From positions 1 to 64,000 of the forward strand of contig JASBNA010000087.1 in assembly GCA_038087015.1 (NCBI GenBank): a stretch of 64,000 bases of DNA, read 5' to 3'. The translations under genes and the position numbers were made by a program. Position 1 is the first letter of the stretch; each line of letters starts with the position of its first letter. Below are positions 47,391 to 59,379 of this stretch, in pieces. Origin of the DNA: Cerrena zonata. Its lineage: Eukaryota; Basidiomycota; Agaricomycetes; Polyporales; Cerrenaceae. The notes under the pieces were generated by a model. The model was not told the DNA's origin. It made no database searches and worked only from the letters and a program-made list of their open reading frames with translations.

Positions 47391-47637
47391 TTAGTATGTC
47401 GACAGGTAGATGTTATGCCACCTCACCTATTGTAGTCTTATAAGTACTTCAAGCTACTAGACACGACTATACCATGACAATTGATTGGATAATTCGGCTT
47501 TTGCCGCGCTGTCGGATGTGGGTTGAACGTTGAACTTCGAAGTGTTGCGGTGTATTGCACGTAACTACCGATGACAAAAGCTAACAATACAACAACTGTA
47601 GATAACGGCTATTTGTGATTGATGAGAGACAACTCAC

Positions 47638-47775
47638 GAAAACAAGAAGAGTATCAATATCCTCTAGATCTTTAGATCGTTGTATTCGCGCACCATATCC
47701 GACATTCTTGCGCATCCTCTTCTGTTCTGATGCACTTCTCACTTTCTGTATGTCGTCGAAGTCGAGGGTCTGTCC
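47638..47775 (-). pseudogene. Orphan DUF6535 N-terminal exon relic
   Basis: Read on the minus strand it gives DFDDIQKVRSASEQKRM...EDIDTLLVF followed by GTGAG. This aligns with the DUF6535 exon that ends ...KEDIDTLLVF before an intron in all five genes. The WARLSDMYHKYDE core is replaced by unrelated residues and no AGLFSAVLSAF exon follows. It is a leftover of a deleted DUF6535 copy. Confidence 0.7.
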
Positions 47776-48594
47776 GAAATGACATCAACGAGAGGGTATA
47801 AGTCTACCGAGTGACGATTGGGTGTGGTATGTGTAGATGCGAGAGATGTTGCTTTGAAACGATGCACTTACCAATATCCGTGCTTAAAGTCGCGGGTGTT
47901 TTGAGATCTGTGTCAGAGATGGCATATAATATGTTTGGAGGTCTAGTTCATCTGAGAATATCAGCATTTTCTGCTCGAAGCCAAATGTACCTGATGGAAG
48001 AAACGAGAAAGAATAGATTCCTCAAAAAACGATCGCCATAGATGGGGAATGGGAGCGAAAGGAAGTGAAAATAGGTACGAGAACCACATTACATAAAGGC
48101 TTGAACCATATGTAAATCACTGTTGAAATTCCTTCCTACATGGGTTAGTCGGACATCGTATGAGTACTTTGACTCTGATTATTGACTTTCAGCATTCTGA
48201 GTTAGAAGTCAAAACGGGGGAGTTCTTATGAGAAGCCTTGAGCTAAAAAATTTCCCGGACAGTGCGGGGCATTGAGGTTTCGATGAACGCACAAATAGTG
48301 TATCTTCATTTCTACTCGCTTGAGTATTACTGTCGGCTAGCGAGTATAAAAGTCAAGGGTTGGGAGGTGATATGGGGTGGGGGTCTGAAGCACTGAAGAT
48401 CTGAATCTCCAGACGGCTACGGTTTTATCACTAGATCAACATGATTTATTGCCACACAGGCAGAGGCGAGAAGCAAGGCTTGGGGTCCAGCCAAGCATGA
48501 TAGAGCTAGATAGTACTAGCAGTCCTGCCTACAGCGGAGTGGTAGCTTTGTGGGATCGTAGAGAGCAGTAGAGGGGAGTGTCTCAGGAAACGGT

Positions 48595-49620
48595 GCCGGC
48601 ATGGTGGCACTTGCTACTTTTGGTAGTCTTTCGGGCCGTGAGTCCGTCAATGACCACAGACGACCACTGGCTCTCACTGGCGTTGTTTCTCTTAGCTTGC
48701 TCTCTCCTCATCAATCATCTCTGGCCAGCCTCTTTCCCCGATCAGGCATACTTGTACCGGCACCTCTCTACCTGTCCCTTGGTAGTGCTTTCTCTGTGAG
48801 TCTGAGCCTATGTACTGCGCCTCAAATGATCACGGTAGGGCCGTCCTATCCTTGTTCTACTGTAGGGGTTCATCTCCCCACTGCGTCCCTGTTTGCTCTT
48901 CCCAGATCGACCGCCCATACGCATGCGTCTAGGTGTGCCTGCAAGAACGCTCTATTGTTATGTGTCGCTTTTCGCCCTAGGACACATCAACCCCCCTCGA
49001 ACAGTAAGTCTCCTTTGTTGGAAGACAGAGTCACATACTCTGTAATTCGAAGCTTCACATGCTGGCCTGTATACCCCTCCTGTTCTTCTCGCTCCTCAAC
49101 ATAACATGGGAGACATTACCTTTCAAACATCTCCGCCTCACCCTCCAGCGTGCTTAGAGCCACGGTCATATTAATGTCACTCTTCCCTCCACGCACACGA
49201 CTGAATGCTAGCTACTCCGCCTTTCGCTCTGTCTTTGAAATACAATCCTCGATGGTCGCCTTTTCTATTGTCAGGAATAGTCTATTTAGCGGCATGGTCC
49301 CGATCCTTCCAAACATGCCTTGCTTGTGCATGCATATCGGTTTGGTTCGGTGTCGAACGACCTGGGCAATAAGCCTGTGGAAACTCAGGCTTTCAAGTTG
49401 CCGAAGCACGCTCGCCGCCACTATTTACGCCCCAACAATGGTTTTCGGTATATCTCCCGCTCTGACGATGTATTCCGAACCCTTCCCTGTGGCCCGAAAG
49501 GGGTTCAAGCTGGAATCTCCGTGCCTTTGATGGTTTTCTCAAATTTCGTTCTAATGCTGAGATTGGTATTATGTTGACCTCTAACGTTTCTGACCGTATC
49601 ATTTCGTAGTCACGACACGA
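48595..49620. repeat. Three-copy spacer block, copy 2
   Basis: It starts GCATGGTGGCACTTGCTACTTTTGG...TCGGGCCGTGAGTCCG and is the longest of the three copies. The long plus-strand frame in it (48601-49104) has no counterpart in the other copies and is not considered a gene. The rest of 47776-50173 holds duplicated spacer matching 32640-33530. Confidence 0.65.
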
Positions 49621-50173
49621 TTCCCACCCAACCGAGCAACTCATCATTCTTGCGTTCTTTCTCACTCATGATGGTCTCTCCGTTTCCCGATGTGCTACTT
49701 TTGGTCCTGCTAATGAGGGGTGGTGTTGAGGGCCTCGCACCAAGTCTTCATAACCGAGACCCTTGCTCATTTCGAACATAGTTCCGATATTCTCTACCCA
49801 CATAGAATTCATCGTAGATATTCACCTCTTCCTTAAATTCTCTCCCTCCATTGCACCTACATCCTCCATCCACACCCTCAATTTTTTTGGTTATCGTTCT
49901 CGTATTCCGTAGATGTAATATAGGATATCGCACATTGGGCATTTCATAAGTTAAGAATGTCTTCAGCGCGAGGTTATTGCGTACGATCGATACATCCATG
50001 CATACATTTGGGAAGAAGTGAATATATAATACTACACATTGCACGTATCTACTCGATCCAAATGGCCAGGCGATTGCTATAGGTATTGTGTCCGTCTCAT
50101 TGAGGGACAAATACAAACTGGTACACCAATGTTAACCACAATCTATACACCAAGTAACAAAGAGACGTACACA

Positions 50174-52853
50174 TCAAGACGGCATATACCAAGTTTGAGC
50201 GCATAAATGTTGATAAACAGCATGCTTAAGCTCTCGCAATTTCACAGCTAGGTTGCTCTCGACTGCTTCTCTATGATATTCCTTCTGTATCCGTTGAAGT
50301 GCGTCCCAAGCATAGTCGAGCTGCAAGTAAGTGGTCCATATTGGATTCTGGAGGAGGTCTGTATTCCGATTCAAAATATCCAATATATCCGAGGTAAGCT
50401 TTCTCACTTCCTCTTCCCGATCCTTGATCGCCTCCGGAGATGTGAGAAGTAGCAGTACAGAGAATGTGTAGCAAAAGGCAGCTAGGTCCTTCTTGATATC
50501 GTGCTCTTCTATAAGATTCTGCAAATGATTGTTGGTAGAAGGGGGACCTGAGGAGCGAGGCCAGAAGTGCTCCCCTACGAGTCTCGTAATTGAAACCAGA
50601 CTATCTACAATGTCTATGGAGAGTGTCAGAAGGCGAGTGACGCTTCCTTTGATACTCTGATCACATACCTCCCTTCGTACCTTCGCGACAAAGATAATAC
50701 ATGGCATGATAATTGAATAATATCTCGCTTGATGAAAAATAAAGCATCAAAAAGACTGCTCTAGCTCCGATCTCAATGTCCGCTTGCAGGAGCTGGACAA
50801 AGAGAGTAGGCAGTTGCTCCCACAGGGCTCCGTGTTCGCCCGCTGCAATGATGGATTTCAACATATCAGGCCATGTTGTACCTATGCGATCCAATGGTTC
50901 TCTGTGATAGTCAATCTGTATGTGGCGAGACGCCCCAGCGGCCAAGGCGAGCTGTAAGTAAGTGATACCTTTCGTAAAGAGAGGGATGCTTTCATCCTGA
51001 ACCATAAGATCCAATATATCAGAGGTAAGCCTTTTTATTTCTAGTTCCCGATTCTTGATTGCCTCCGGAGATGCGAGGTGTAGCAGCATGGAAAGGGTAT
51101 AGCAAAAGGTACCAAGATCTTTCTTGATATCGTGCTTTGCTATAAGATCCCGTAGATGAATGTTGGTGGAAGTGGAGCCTGAGGGACGGGGCCAGAACTC
51201 GATGAGCCCCCCTACCAATCTAGTAATCAAAATCAGATTATCTAGTATATCTATAGAGGGTATCAGAAGGCGAAGCACTATTCCATTTAGATCACGTACC
51301 TCCATTCATACCTTTGCGACAAAGCTGATACATGTCGTATTTCTTGAATGGTCTCTGGGTCGACGAAGAGTATAGCGTCAAAAATACCACTCCGCCTCCG
51401 ATCTCGATCTCCGCTTGCATGAGTGAGATGAATAGAGTGGGCAGGTGTTTCCAATAGGAGTGATATTTCCCATGTGCCATGATGGATCGCAACACGTCAG
51501 ACCATCCCTCATCCTCATCAGGATTCTGGAATCTGTGCATCAACATGGTTCCAACTACCTTTGTTGCTCTTTCCTCGGCTTCAGGATGAAGTCTAACTCT
51601 CCAAGAATCGTCGGCTCCACGGTTGCCATCGTTCTCGAGACTTTGATTGTAATTGTAAAGAGTAGAGATTGGTATTCTGTTGGAACATTCGCAAAGCGTC
51701 CTTTCAAGTTGTTCATCCTGGAATAGAGAGTCGGAGGATACAATGATATTGATATCCCTGTTGTAATTGGCGTCTTCCTGTCCTATATTGTCTTCTTCCA
51801 GAAGGTGCTTTGACTTCCTCATAAAGATGTAAATCTTGTGGATCTGGTCGTCTAGCCACTGTATATAGGTTGTAGGACAATTAATGTACCGCAAGAAATA
51901 GTAAATGGGTAGTAATGGAATAAGAGGTATGTGTAGCGAGTAATGGAAACCCAGTAGGAGTCGAGGACGTAGATATGTGAGTGGTCGCTTTAGGATAGGT
52001 GTCTTGTAAGGACACTGAGATGATAATAGAGGTGCAATCGTTGTGAAAACAAAAGTCGCTAGCCAAGCGAGCATCACTCCTGTGGTAGCCCATCCAACGA
52101 TTTGGTTTAGTTGACGGAGGAACTCGCTGAGGCCGATGAAGAAGAGGAGAAGAGCGATCTGCAAGAGCAGCGGTAGTGCGCCAGCAAGCTCGAAGACCTG
52201 CCAATTCTCCAAACCTTCAGTACGGAAAAATCGAATGCGCAAACGTCGCCACGGTGTTTGAATGCCCAGCGCCATGTACTCATGAAACCACTGTTTCACG
52301 AGTATACCAAGCGATGCAGTTACGAGGCTTAGCGCGAGACTACACGACCAGAGGGTGTTGATCCGGACAAAGGAAACCTGCGTTGTCAACGAGGAAGACG
52401 ACGCTGAAGAGGAGAGAGTATATGATGGAGCAGTGGAGTTGATGAAGTTTCCAGTGACGGCGAGACTGGCCAGCTGGGAGGAGATTTGTGTTAGAATACG
52501 TATATTTTCAGCGATAGGATCTTCTTGAAGATTTTGATACGTTTCGATTACGAACGCTGATAACACGGCCGAGAATAGACCAGCCTATGGTCGGACAATT
52601 AACTAATAGCTGAATATAAAGAAGACATAACGATACGCACGAACACTAAGAGTGCATCTATGTCTTCATTCACTACCTTAATCCTTTCCTCGTCGTACTT
52701 GTGGTACATGTCAGAAAGTCTTGCCCATCCTTTCTGATCGGGCTCTATCTGGACCTTCTGTATCGCGTCTGGCTTTGGCTAAAGTCAAGACGAAGTGAGT
52801 AATCAAGTTTCGATGGTAACATTGGGATATACCTTTGGGTCGGAGTCGTTCAT
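50174..52853 (-). CDS. DUF6535 membrane protein 3 with duplicated C-terminal module
   Basis: Start MNDSDPK at 52853, then the signature exon, the LLVF intron (about 52586-52640) and the AGLFSAVLSAF exon (52566 to about 51300). The membrane segments match paralogues 1 and 2; the loop reads CPYKTPILKRPLTYL. The C-terminal region is extended. The block ending in LPTLFISLMQAEIEIGGGVVFLTLYSSS (about 51500-51370) recurs as LPTLFVQLLQADIEIGARAVFLMLYFSS (about 50860-50740). The terminal block (S)IDI.D.L..ITRLVG...WPR.SG also occurs twice (about 51260 and 50610). The protein is thus about 230 residues longer than its paralogues. Frames and splice sites are open across the duplication, so it could be expressed. 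Confidence 0.78.
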
Positions 52854-54392
52854 GCTTTTCCTCGCAGGTAGTTCCAGCAAACTTCACGAGGAAAGAAAGT
52901 CAATAGCCCTGGACCGCTTCCACACCTCGGCGTACATATACCTGGTTGGCACGTTGTATACATGCATCAGGAGGCGTTCACGAGTACACATGTCTTTGAC
53001 AGTTTGACAGAACACAAGGCGACATCTATGAGATATTCATGTGGCAGTATTCCATCCAGTCCAACATCGTTATTTATGGTGAGCACTCACCATCCGAAAG
53101 TACCAAATCTATCACAACGATACTTGCGACAAGTGGAATTACTAAATTCAAAGAGGCACTGTGAACATAGTCTTATAGTTCAGCTATGCGTTCCGGTGAT
53201 AGAATAAGGTTTTGTGACACTTAACCATTCCTCCTGCTGTCAACCAGCTCAACACGTTTTGCACGCAAGGTCACCGTAATATTCGCATGGAATCTTCTTT
53301 CCATTCATACCTGTGAAAGCGGTGTTCAAAGACCCATTTTTTCACCTTCGGGACATCAAGATTAGCATCTAGAGCAGTATGAACCGAACGTATGGGGCTG
53401 GAAAGCCGTGGTCTCGTACCCAGCCACTCGAGCTCGCACCCGGCCACTCGGGCTCGCACCCAACCACGTTAGACGGTGCGGTGGTGGGGTGCGACCTCCA
53501 ACGGCTGGGTACAAGACCACAAGGGCAGGATTGGTGCCTGCAAATGATGTAGTACGTATATATACGACTTGGCAGCCACTGGAAAATTGATTGGGATACG
53601 GTAAGGGAATATGGACATTCAATCTGATGTTCTACAATATACTTCGCGTCAGTATGACACTCCTAGACAATGTGCATATACTCGCCTAACGCCCATATCC
53701 ACTGAGAATGGAAAGTGATTATCCGCTTTGTATGGATGGGATACGGTGAAAGGGACATGGTGGTTCTTGGTCAAACTATCTATATACGCACCCGAAATGA
53801 GTCGACCTAATACCGAGAGCATACAGGTCGTCTTCCATACCCAGAGCTGTGAAGTACACCGGGACGATACAGGGCAGTGTTCTATTGCATGTTCTGAGAA
53901 GTTGCATATAGTCACAGCTATCGTTACTATTAGCCGGATATTATGACCGTATGAGAAACCGACACGGGTACAGGGCATGCGAATGAGGGTAGGAGCCAAA
54001 GTGGACCTTAGAAGATGTAGATGGTGCAATGATGAGTCGAATTATTTGTGAACGTGTCTCTTTGTTGAATGAAGAATTTGTGGATCACAAATAAATAGAT
54101 GTGATCAGGCCCTCGATGAGAGATGTAATCGGAATGGGGACTGGGACGACCGACTACAAGTATGGTGTATTGGGCGGGTGAACAGATGATGAGGCTGCTC
54201 CAGTAGAGTGTAGAGTAGTATAACTCGTCTGATGGGATCAGGGCACGACTAGCCAGACAGCGTTACAAAAGAAATGAATAACACATATTCATGAATGTAA
54301 CGAGCGGCCAAAATTGGGCATAAGATCACCTCAACGCCTGTCTGTGTACTAGTTGTTTTTTCGAGTTTGACCCCACATAAATAATACAATGC
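52854..54392. other. 5' spacer of DUF6535 gene 3
   Basis: No gene is supported. 52860-53580 matches 41500-41960. A GC-rich patch (53405-53500) contains CTCGCACCCGGCCACTCGG twice in tandem-like form. Confidence 0.6.
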
Positions 54393-54821
54393 TCACCAGA
54401 ACTTGATACAATATTTCATACTCAGCTCTAAGGTCGGATCGGCGGGCCCACACAGACAACCCGTCTCTATATGGTAGTCACAGCTCCTCGATCGAGCGTA
54501 GGCAGTCGCCCCAACACGTCCAGGGGTGTTATATCCTATCGTAGCGCAAGGATTTGAGAGCTGAGGCATGTAGAGAGGAGAGACTGTGACTCCTAAGACG
54601 ACTATACCAGATTCCAGTGATACAGAGATACCTCCCTTTGTAAATTTTATGGTCCGTGCGATGAGCAAAGAGTAGTCCTCAATCGCGTAGGCAGTCACAC
54701 TTCGGATGGTACGAGCACTCGTATTTTCATCCAGGAAGTAGGGCATAAGCAAGAGCGGAGGGAGTCTAGAACTCAAGACGACTGTAGTGCCATGAGAGGT
54801 GGGGTAGTCAATCAAGGGCAT
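54393..54821 (-). pseudogene. Orphan exon of unrecognised family, copy 2 (open frame)
   Basis: A clean 142-codon frame (MPLIDYPTSHGTT, PYFLDENTSARTIRS, CLCGPADPTLELS) ends at a GTGAGC donor. A plausible acceptor lies 55 nt on, but the next exon soon meets stops. The homologous block at 42640-43120 is degraded. I take it as the first exon of a gene family whose remainder has been lost; a short functional protein is possible. Confidence 0.5.
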
Positions 54822-54954
54822 GTACTCGGAAGTAAACGCAAAGGTTTGGGGGCTCTACCAATAGAGTTGAGTGAGTAGCTTGTCATTGTAGCTTATGCAG
54901 CTGCCAGTATTATAGCCTCGAAGTCGATTCCAAGGTGTAACATGTTGCATCGGT

Positions 54955-56090
54955 CGAGCGTCAGCATTGTGGCACTGCTCCTTTTGGCGGTCTCTCGGGC
55001 CGTGAGTCCGTTCTGGAGCCTTGCTTGAGAATCGACCCTTGCAGTGTTCCTCAGAATCCTCTCCTCAGTCTCCCCTCATCCACGGCGAGCCTCTTTCTCC
55101 CCTAGTATGACATGCTTGGATTGGTGTTTGGCCTGCTCCTAAGGGCTGAGACAATCGGATTGTAGCACCATAGGTCTCAAAGAAAATACGGATTGTTCTG
55201 TCGAACCCGATCTTAGGGAGGAGACTCTACTTAGGTTTAGAAGACGAAGCTTTCTCGTATCCTGACTCTTTCCGTGATTTCATCTATTGCGCTGAAGATA
55301 TTCACTGCATTTACTCAGACCGTAGGTTGTTTTGGCGTTAGAGATCATCGATCATCGATCATCTCTGCACGCCTCCCAACTTGACCGCTCAGCGCTCATG
55401 TATCCAGCTGGATCTCCGTGGACAGTCTAGTGCCATGCGTCACTTCTTGCCCTACCACATTCCAACTCTACTTCAACCGCTGATCTTCTTTTGTTGGAAA
55501 ATTGAAACACCTACACACTCGTCAAGTCATATATCTATACTATCAATGTATCATATTTGCGCCTCAATATCACATTCACAACACAAGCCTTCAGTCACGT
55601 TGGAACCGTTCTCATGTACCATCGCTCTCTATCCACAAAAAGGCACTAACTAGTAAACCAGCTTCTTCACTCTGTCTCTGACGGCTAATTGAGATAATTG
55701 CCTTCTCTATTGTCTCAGACATATCACTTGACAGCCTGGACTCGATTTCCGATCTGGCATACTTGCGATCTGTCTTGTAGGTACAGTGCTGATCGATGTG
55801 GTCACAAGAAGCCCAAAGCTGGCTGTCCGGCTACCGAACCATTTTGTTCGCTGCTATTTACGACATTTTCGGATATGTATATATCGCATTCCCGACGGTT
55901 GTGTTCCGCGCCTTCGATTTTCGATCCCGAATCCTTGCGTGACCGTACCTTCCACATCCTTCTCCAGGTGTGCGTTGTCCTAGCTGTGTGATTCTATTAT
56001 ATCCCTTAGAAACAATCCTGACTGTAGGGATCGCATAGTCACGAAACGATTCTCGCCTACCTAGCAACCTCGAACGAAGAGACCTTACAT
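54955..56090. repeat. Three-copy spacer block, copy 3
   Basis: It begins GCATTGTGGCACTGCTCC...CTCGGGCCGTGAGTCCG and continues with the CCTTCTCTATTGTC and GATCGATGTGGTCACAAG blocks found in the other copies. No gene is seen from here to 57040. 56260-56760 matches the 5' spacer of DUF6535 gene 1. Confidence 0.65.
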
Positions 56091-57040
56091 ATGATTCCTT
56101 CTCGTGTCGCCTGCCCTTTCGCTCAAGTTCTAAGCTTGCCTTAGCTTCTCGATTACGTGCTTTTCATCATTGACACTGACGTCCACTTTTACTAGTGTTA
56201 CGCACGCAAGGTCATCACTGGCAAACAGTCTTCATAGCATCTCTCAGGGGGATTCTCCCATCCAGAGTGGTGAGAATAGAGTTCTATCCGTCTATATCGA
56301 GTCTTGAATGCATAGCCAAAACAAACAGCCCCGAACGTCTGAGGCTCAAGGGTACGGTCCAAAGAGGTTTTTGATTGAATGTGATAACGTCAACGACAAG
56401 ATGAATGTATGTGAATCATGTACGTATAAGAAGGGATGCTGATGTGTGAGGATCCATTGTATGAGATGCGGTAAAGGTCAAGTTACCTCTGCACTCAAAA
56501 TGAGGTAACTGAACACTGAGGACTTTACTCACAGCCGGGACGATAAGGAACAGGGCAGTGCGATATATTCTAAGCAGGACCGAGAGATCATAGTGGATTG
56601 GATAAAATGAATGAATTGATAGAAGGCATTATCAAAGACAAGTGAGCTCTGAGATCTGAGATCTGAGGAGACATAGGCATAGACGCCTAGACAGTAGACT
56701 TGGGTTCATACATGAAGGACTTCATCGGGGCGAGTGGATGAAAAAGAAATGTACTGCTAGTGAAGTTGAACGTTGAGTGCCGGTGAGCGATCAAGGGGAC
56801 CAAACTTTGACGCTGCACCGTGACAATCTGGGCATGTCAGTAACTCCGTGTTTGCAATGTACGTGATTACAGCTTTTTGACAGGTTGTCCGAGTCTTGAA
56901 CTTCCGTTACCCCAGCTGTCTTGAACAATATTAGTCTCCTCTGTATGCTCGTCACTCGTAGTATCCCGCTCACTGGTGCAAAGCTCCCCATCACATCGAG
57001 CCACTTTCTCTTATCAACTCAGTTGATTCTGAGAGCGGGA

Positions 57041-59379
57041 TCATGGATGTGCAGTATTCCTAAGCTCTTGTAACTTCGTTAATAGGCCTTCGTCCACTGC
57101 TCCTCTGTGATAGTTATCACGTATGTTTCCGAATGCCAACACAGCGCTATTGAGCTGCCAGTAAGTTAGCCATGTCGCATTCAGGAAGAGTTCCGTATCC
57201 TTCTTCAAAACATCCAGTACGTCCGACGTAAGTTTTCTCACTTCCCGTTCTCGGTTTTTGATAGCCTCCGGAGACGCGAGAAGTAGTAGCACGGAGAAGG
57301 TAGAGACAAAAGCACCGAGGTCCTTCTCGATCTGGTGTCTTGTTATAAGATTTTGTAGATTTTTATTGATGGAAGTGGGACCTGAAGAGCGGGGCCAGAA
57401 CTCGAGGTGCTCTCCTACTAGCCTGGTAATCGAAATTAGTTCGTCGATTATGTCTATAAAGTTGATCAGAAAGTGAGTGATCGATTCGCCTACTCGTCCC
57501 TGATTCTGAAACCACATACCTTCCTTTGTACCCCGGCAACAAATCCCATACATACACAAGAAGAAAATAGATGCGTTGTTGGGATCAGTCGCCGAAGAGT
57601 ACAGCGTCAAGAAAACTGGTCCAGCTCCCCACTCGATATCCGTCTGCATGAGTTGAGAAAACACGGTAGGAAGCTGCTCCCACCAGAGTCCGGATTCACC
57701 ACTTGCTATTAAGGATCCCAGCACGTCAGACCATCCAGCATCTAGCCTAGGATTTCGGAATTTGTGCAACATTACGGTGTTAACGACCGCTCCCACCCTG
57801 CCCTTTGCTTCGGGGCTCAGTGTGACCCTCCAAAAATCGGTGGTTTGCCGTTCGTCATCGGCCTTGAGATTTTCGTTGTAATACCCATAGATAGTTGAGA
57901 TATCTATGTTGTCAGAACACTCGCCAATTGTGCTTTTGAGTTGTTCATCGAGGAATAGGGACTCAGAGGAGACGATAATATTGATATCTCCATCGTAGTC
58001 AGTGGTTTCTCGGATATCGGCCTCTTCGGGATGCCGCTTCAGCATGAAGGTCCAGCTCTCTACGAGTTCGTAGAAGTCACTGAGTTTATAGAGGGGCCAC
58101 TGCAGATAGGTTGTAGGGCAACGCATGCAGTCCAGACAAATGCACATGATTATATATGGAGTGATGGAGATCCATAATGGAAGAAAAGCGGCTCTGACAA
58201 TACCTATCAGAAATCTTGGACGTAAATACGTGAGTGGCCGTTTCAGGATTGGTGTTTTGTAAGGACACTGAGATGATAATAGAGGTGCGATCGTCGTGAA
58301 CACAAAAATAGCGAGCCAGGCGAGTATTACTCCAGTGGTAGCCCATCCAACAACTGGGTTGAGTTGACGAAGAAACTCGCTAAGGCCGATGAAGAAGAGG
58401 AGCAAGGCGATCTGCAACAGTAGAGGTAGAGCAGCAGCGAGCTCGAAGACCTGCCACTTCTCCAGCCCCTCGGTACGGAAGAATCGGATGCGTAAACGCA
58501 ACAATGGTGTTTGTGTGTCTTGAGCCATGTACTCGTGAAACCACTGTTTGACAAGTATACCGAAGGAGGCAGTGATCAGACTGATCACGAGGCTGCACGA
58601 CCAAAGGGTGTTGATACGGACAAAGGATATCGGTGCCGTAAACGACAAAGACGAAGTCGAGGAAGGATTAAATGATGGAATGGTAGAGTTGATGAAGTTC
58701 CCAGAGACGGCGAGACTGGCCAACTGGGAGGATATCTGTGTCAGAATGCGTGTATTTGTGTCAATAGGGTCCTCTTGGAGATTTTGGTATGTTTCGATGA
58801 CGAAGGCCGATAACACAGCAGAGAATAGACCGGCCTATGGATCTTGGATTGACTAAAAACCGGAACTGAAAGAGGGATGATACGCACAAATACCAACAGG
58901 GTATCGATATCTTCCTTCACATCCTTGATTCTGTCCTCGTCGTACTTGTGGTACATGTCAGACAGTCTCGCCCATCCCTTCCGATCAGGTTCAACCTGGA
59001 CTTTCTGAATTATATCTAATTTCTATTGTCGGCGTTCGATAAGCATCTGGGCAGTTTAGGAAATCAAACAAATACCGTTGAAGATCTATCTGTGCCTACA
59101 GCCCATCCAGGACCAATTGCTCCTGTGTCATTCACCTCGCGGCCACCATTGCGCACACCATCGTTGTCTACAAAAGGACTGTGAAGTCCCTGAAAATAGC
59201 GGAGTTTGGGTGTGAGTTCTGCTGAACAGATCCGGATTTATTAGGAATACCTTTTGTTCTTTGTCTTGCTCCCCGCCCTCGTCGGTCGATGGATGCTGTG
59301 GATGATGTACATCATGGATGTCAGTACCGGAACTTCCGGTGCCAGACTCCCAGGGCTGCGAGGGTGCTACAGAGGACAT
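57041..59379 (-). CDS. DUF6535 membrane protein 4
   Basis: The start ATG at 59379 (MSSVAPSQPWESGTG) gives a Ser/Gly/Asp-rich N-terminus over small exons, then KLDIIQKVQVEPDRKGWARL...MYHKYDEDRIKDVKEDIDTLLVF and the conserved intron (about 58834-58887). The main exon starts at AGLFSAVLSAF and carries four membrane segments; the loop QCPYKTPILKRPLTYLRPR is conserved. A Cys-containing stretch IIMCICLDCMRCPTTY is specific to this copy. The C-terminus IIDELISITRLVGEHLEFWPR...LQELRNTAHP ends at 57041. The short intron before the last block (about 57460-57520) has no stop in frame. No lesion was found. Confidence 0.85.

Noticed and set aside
48601..49104. 167-codon plus-strand open frame
   Set aside because: Lies in a three-copy spacer; frame not kept in the other copies; composition of a chance frame.
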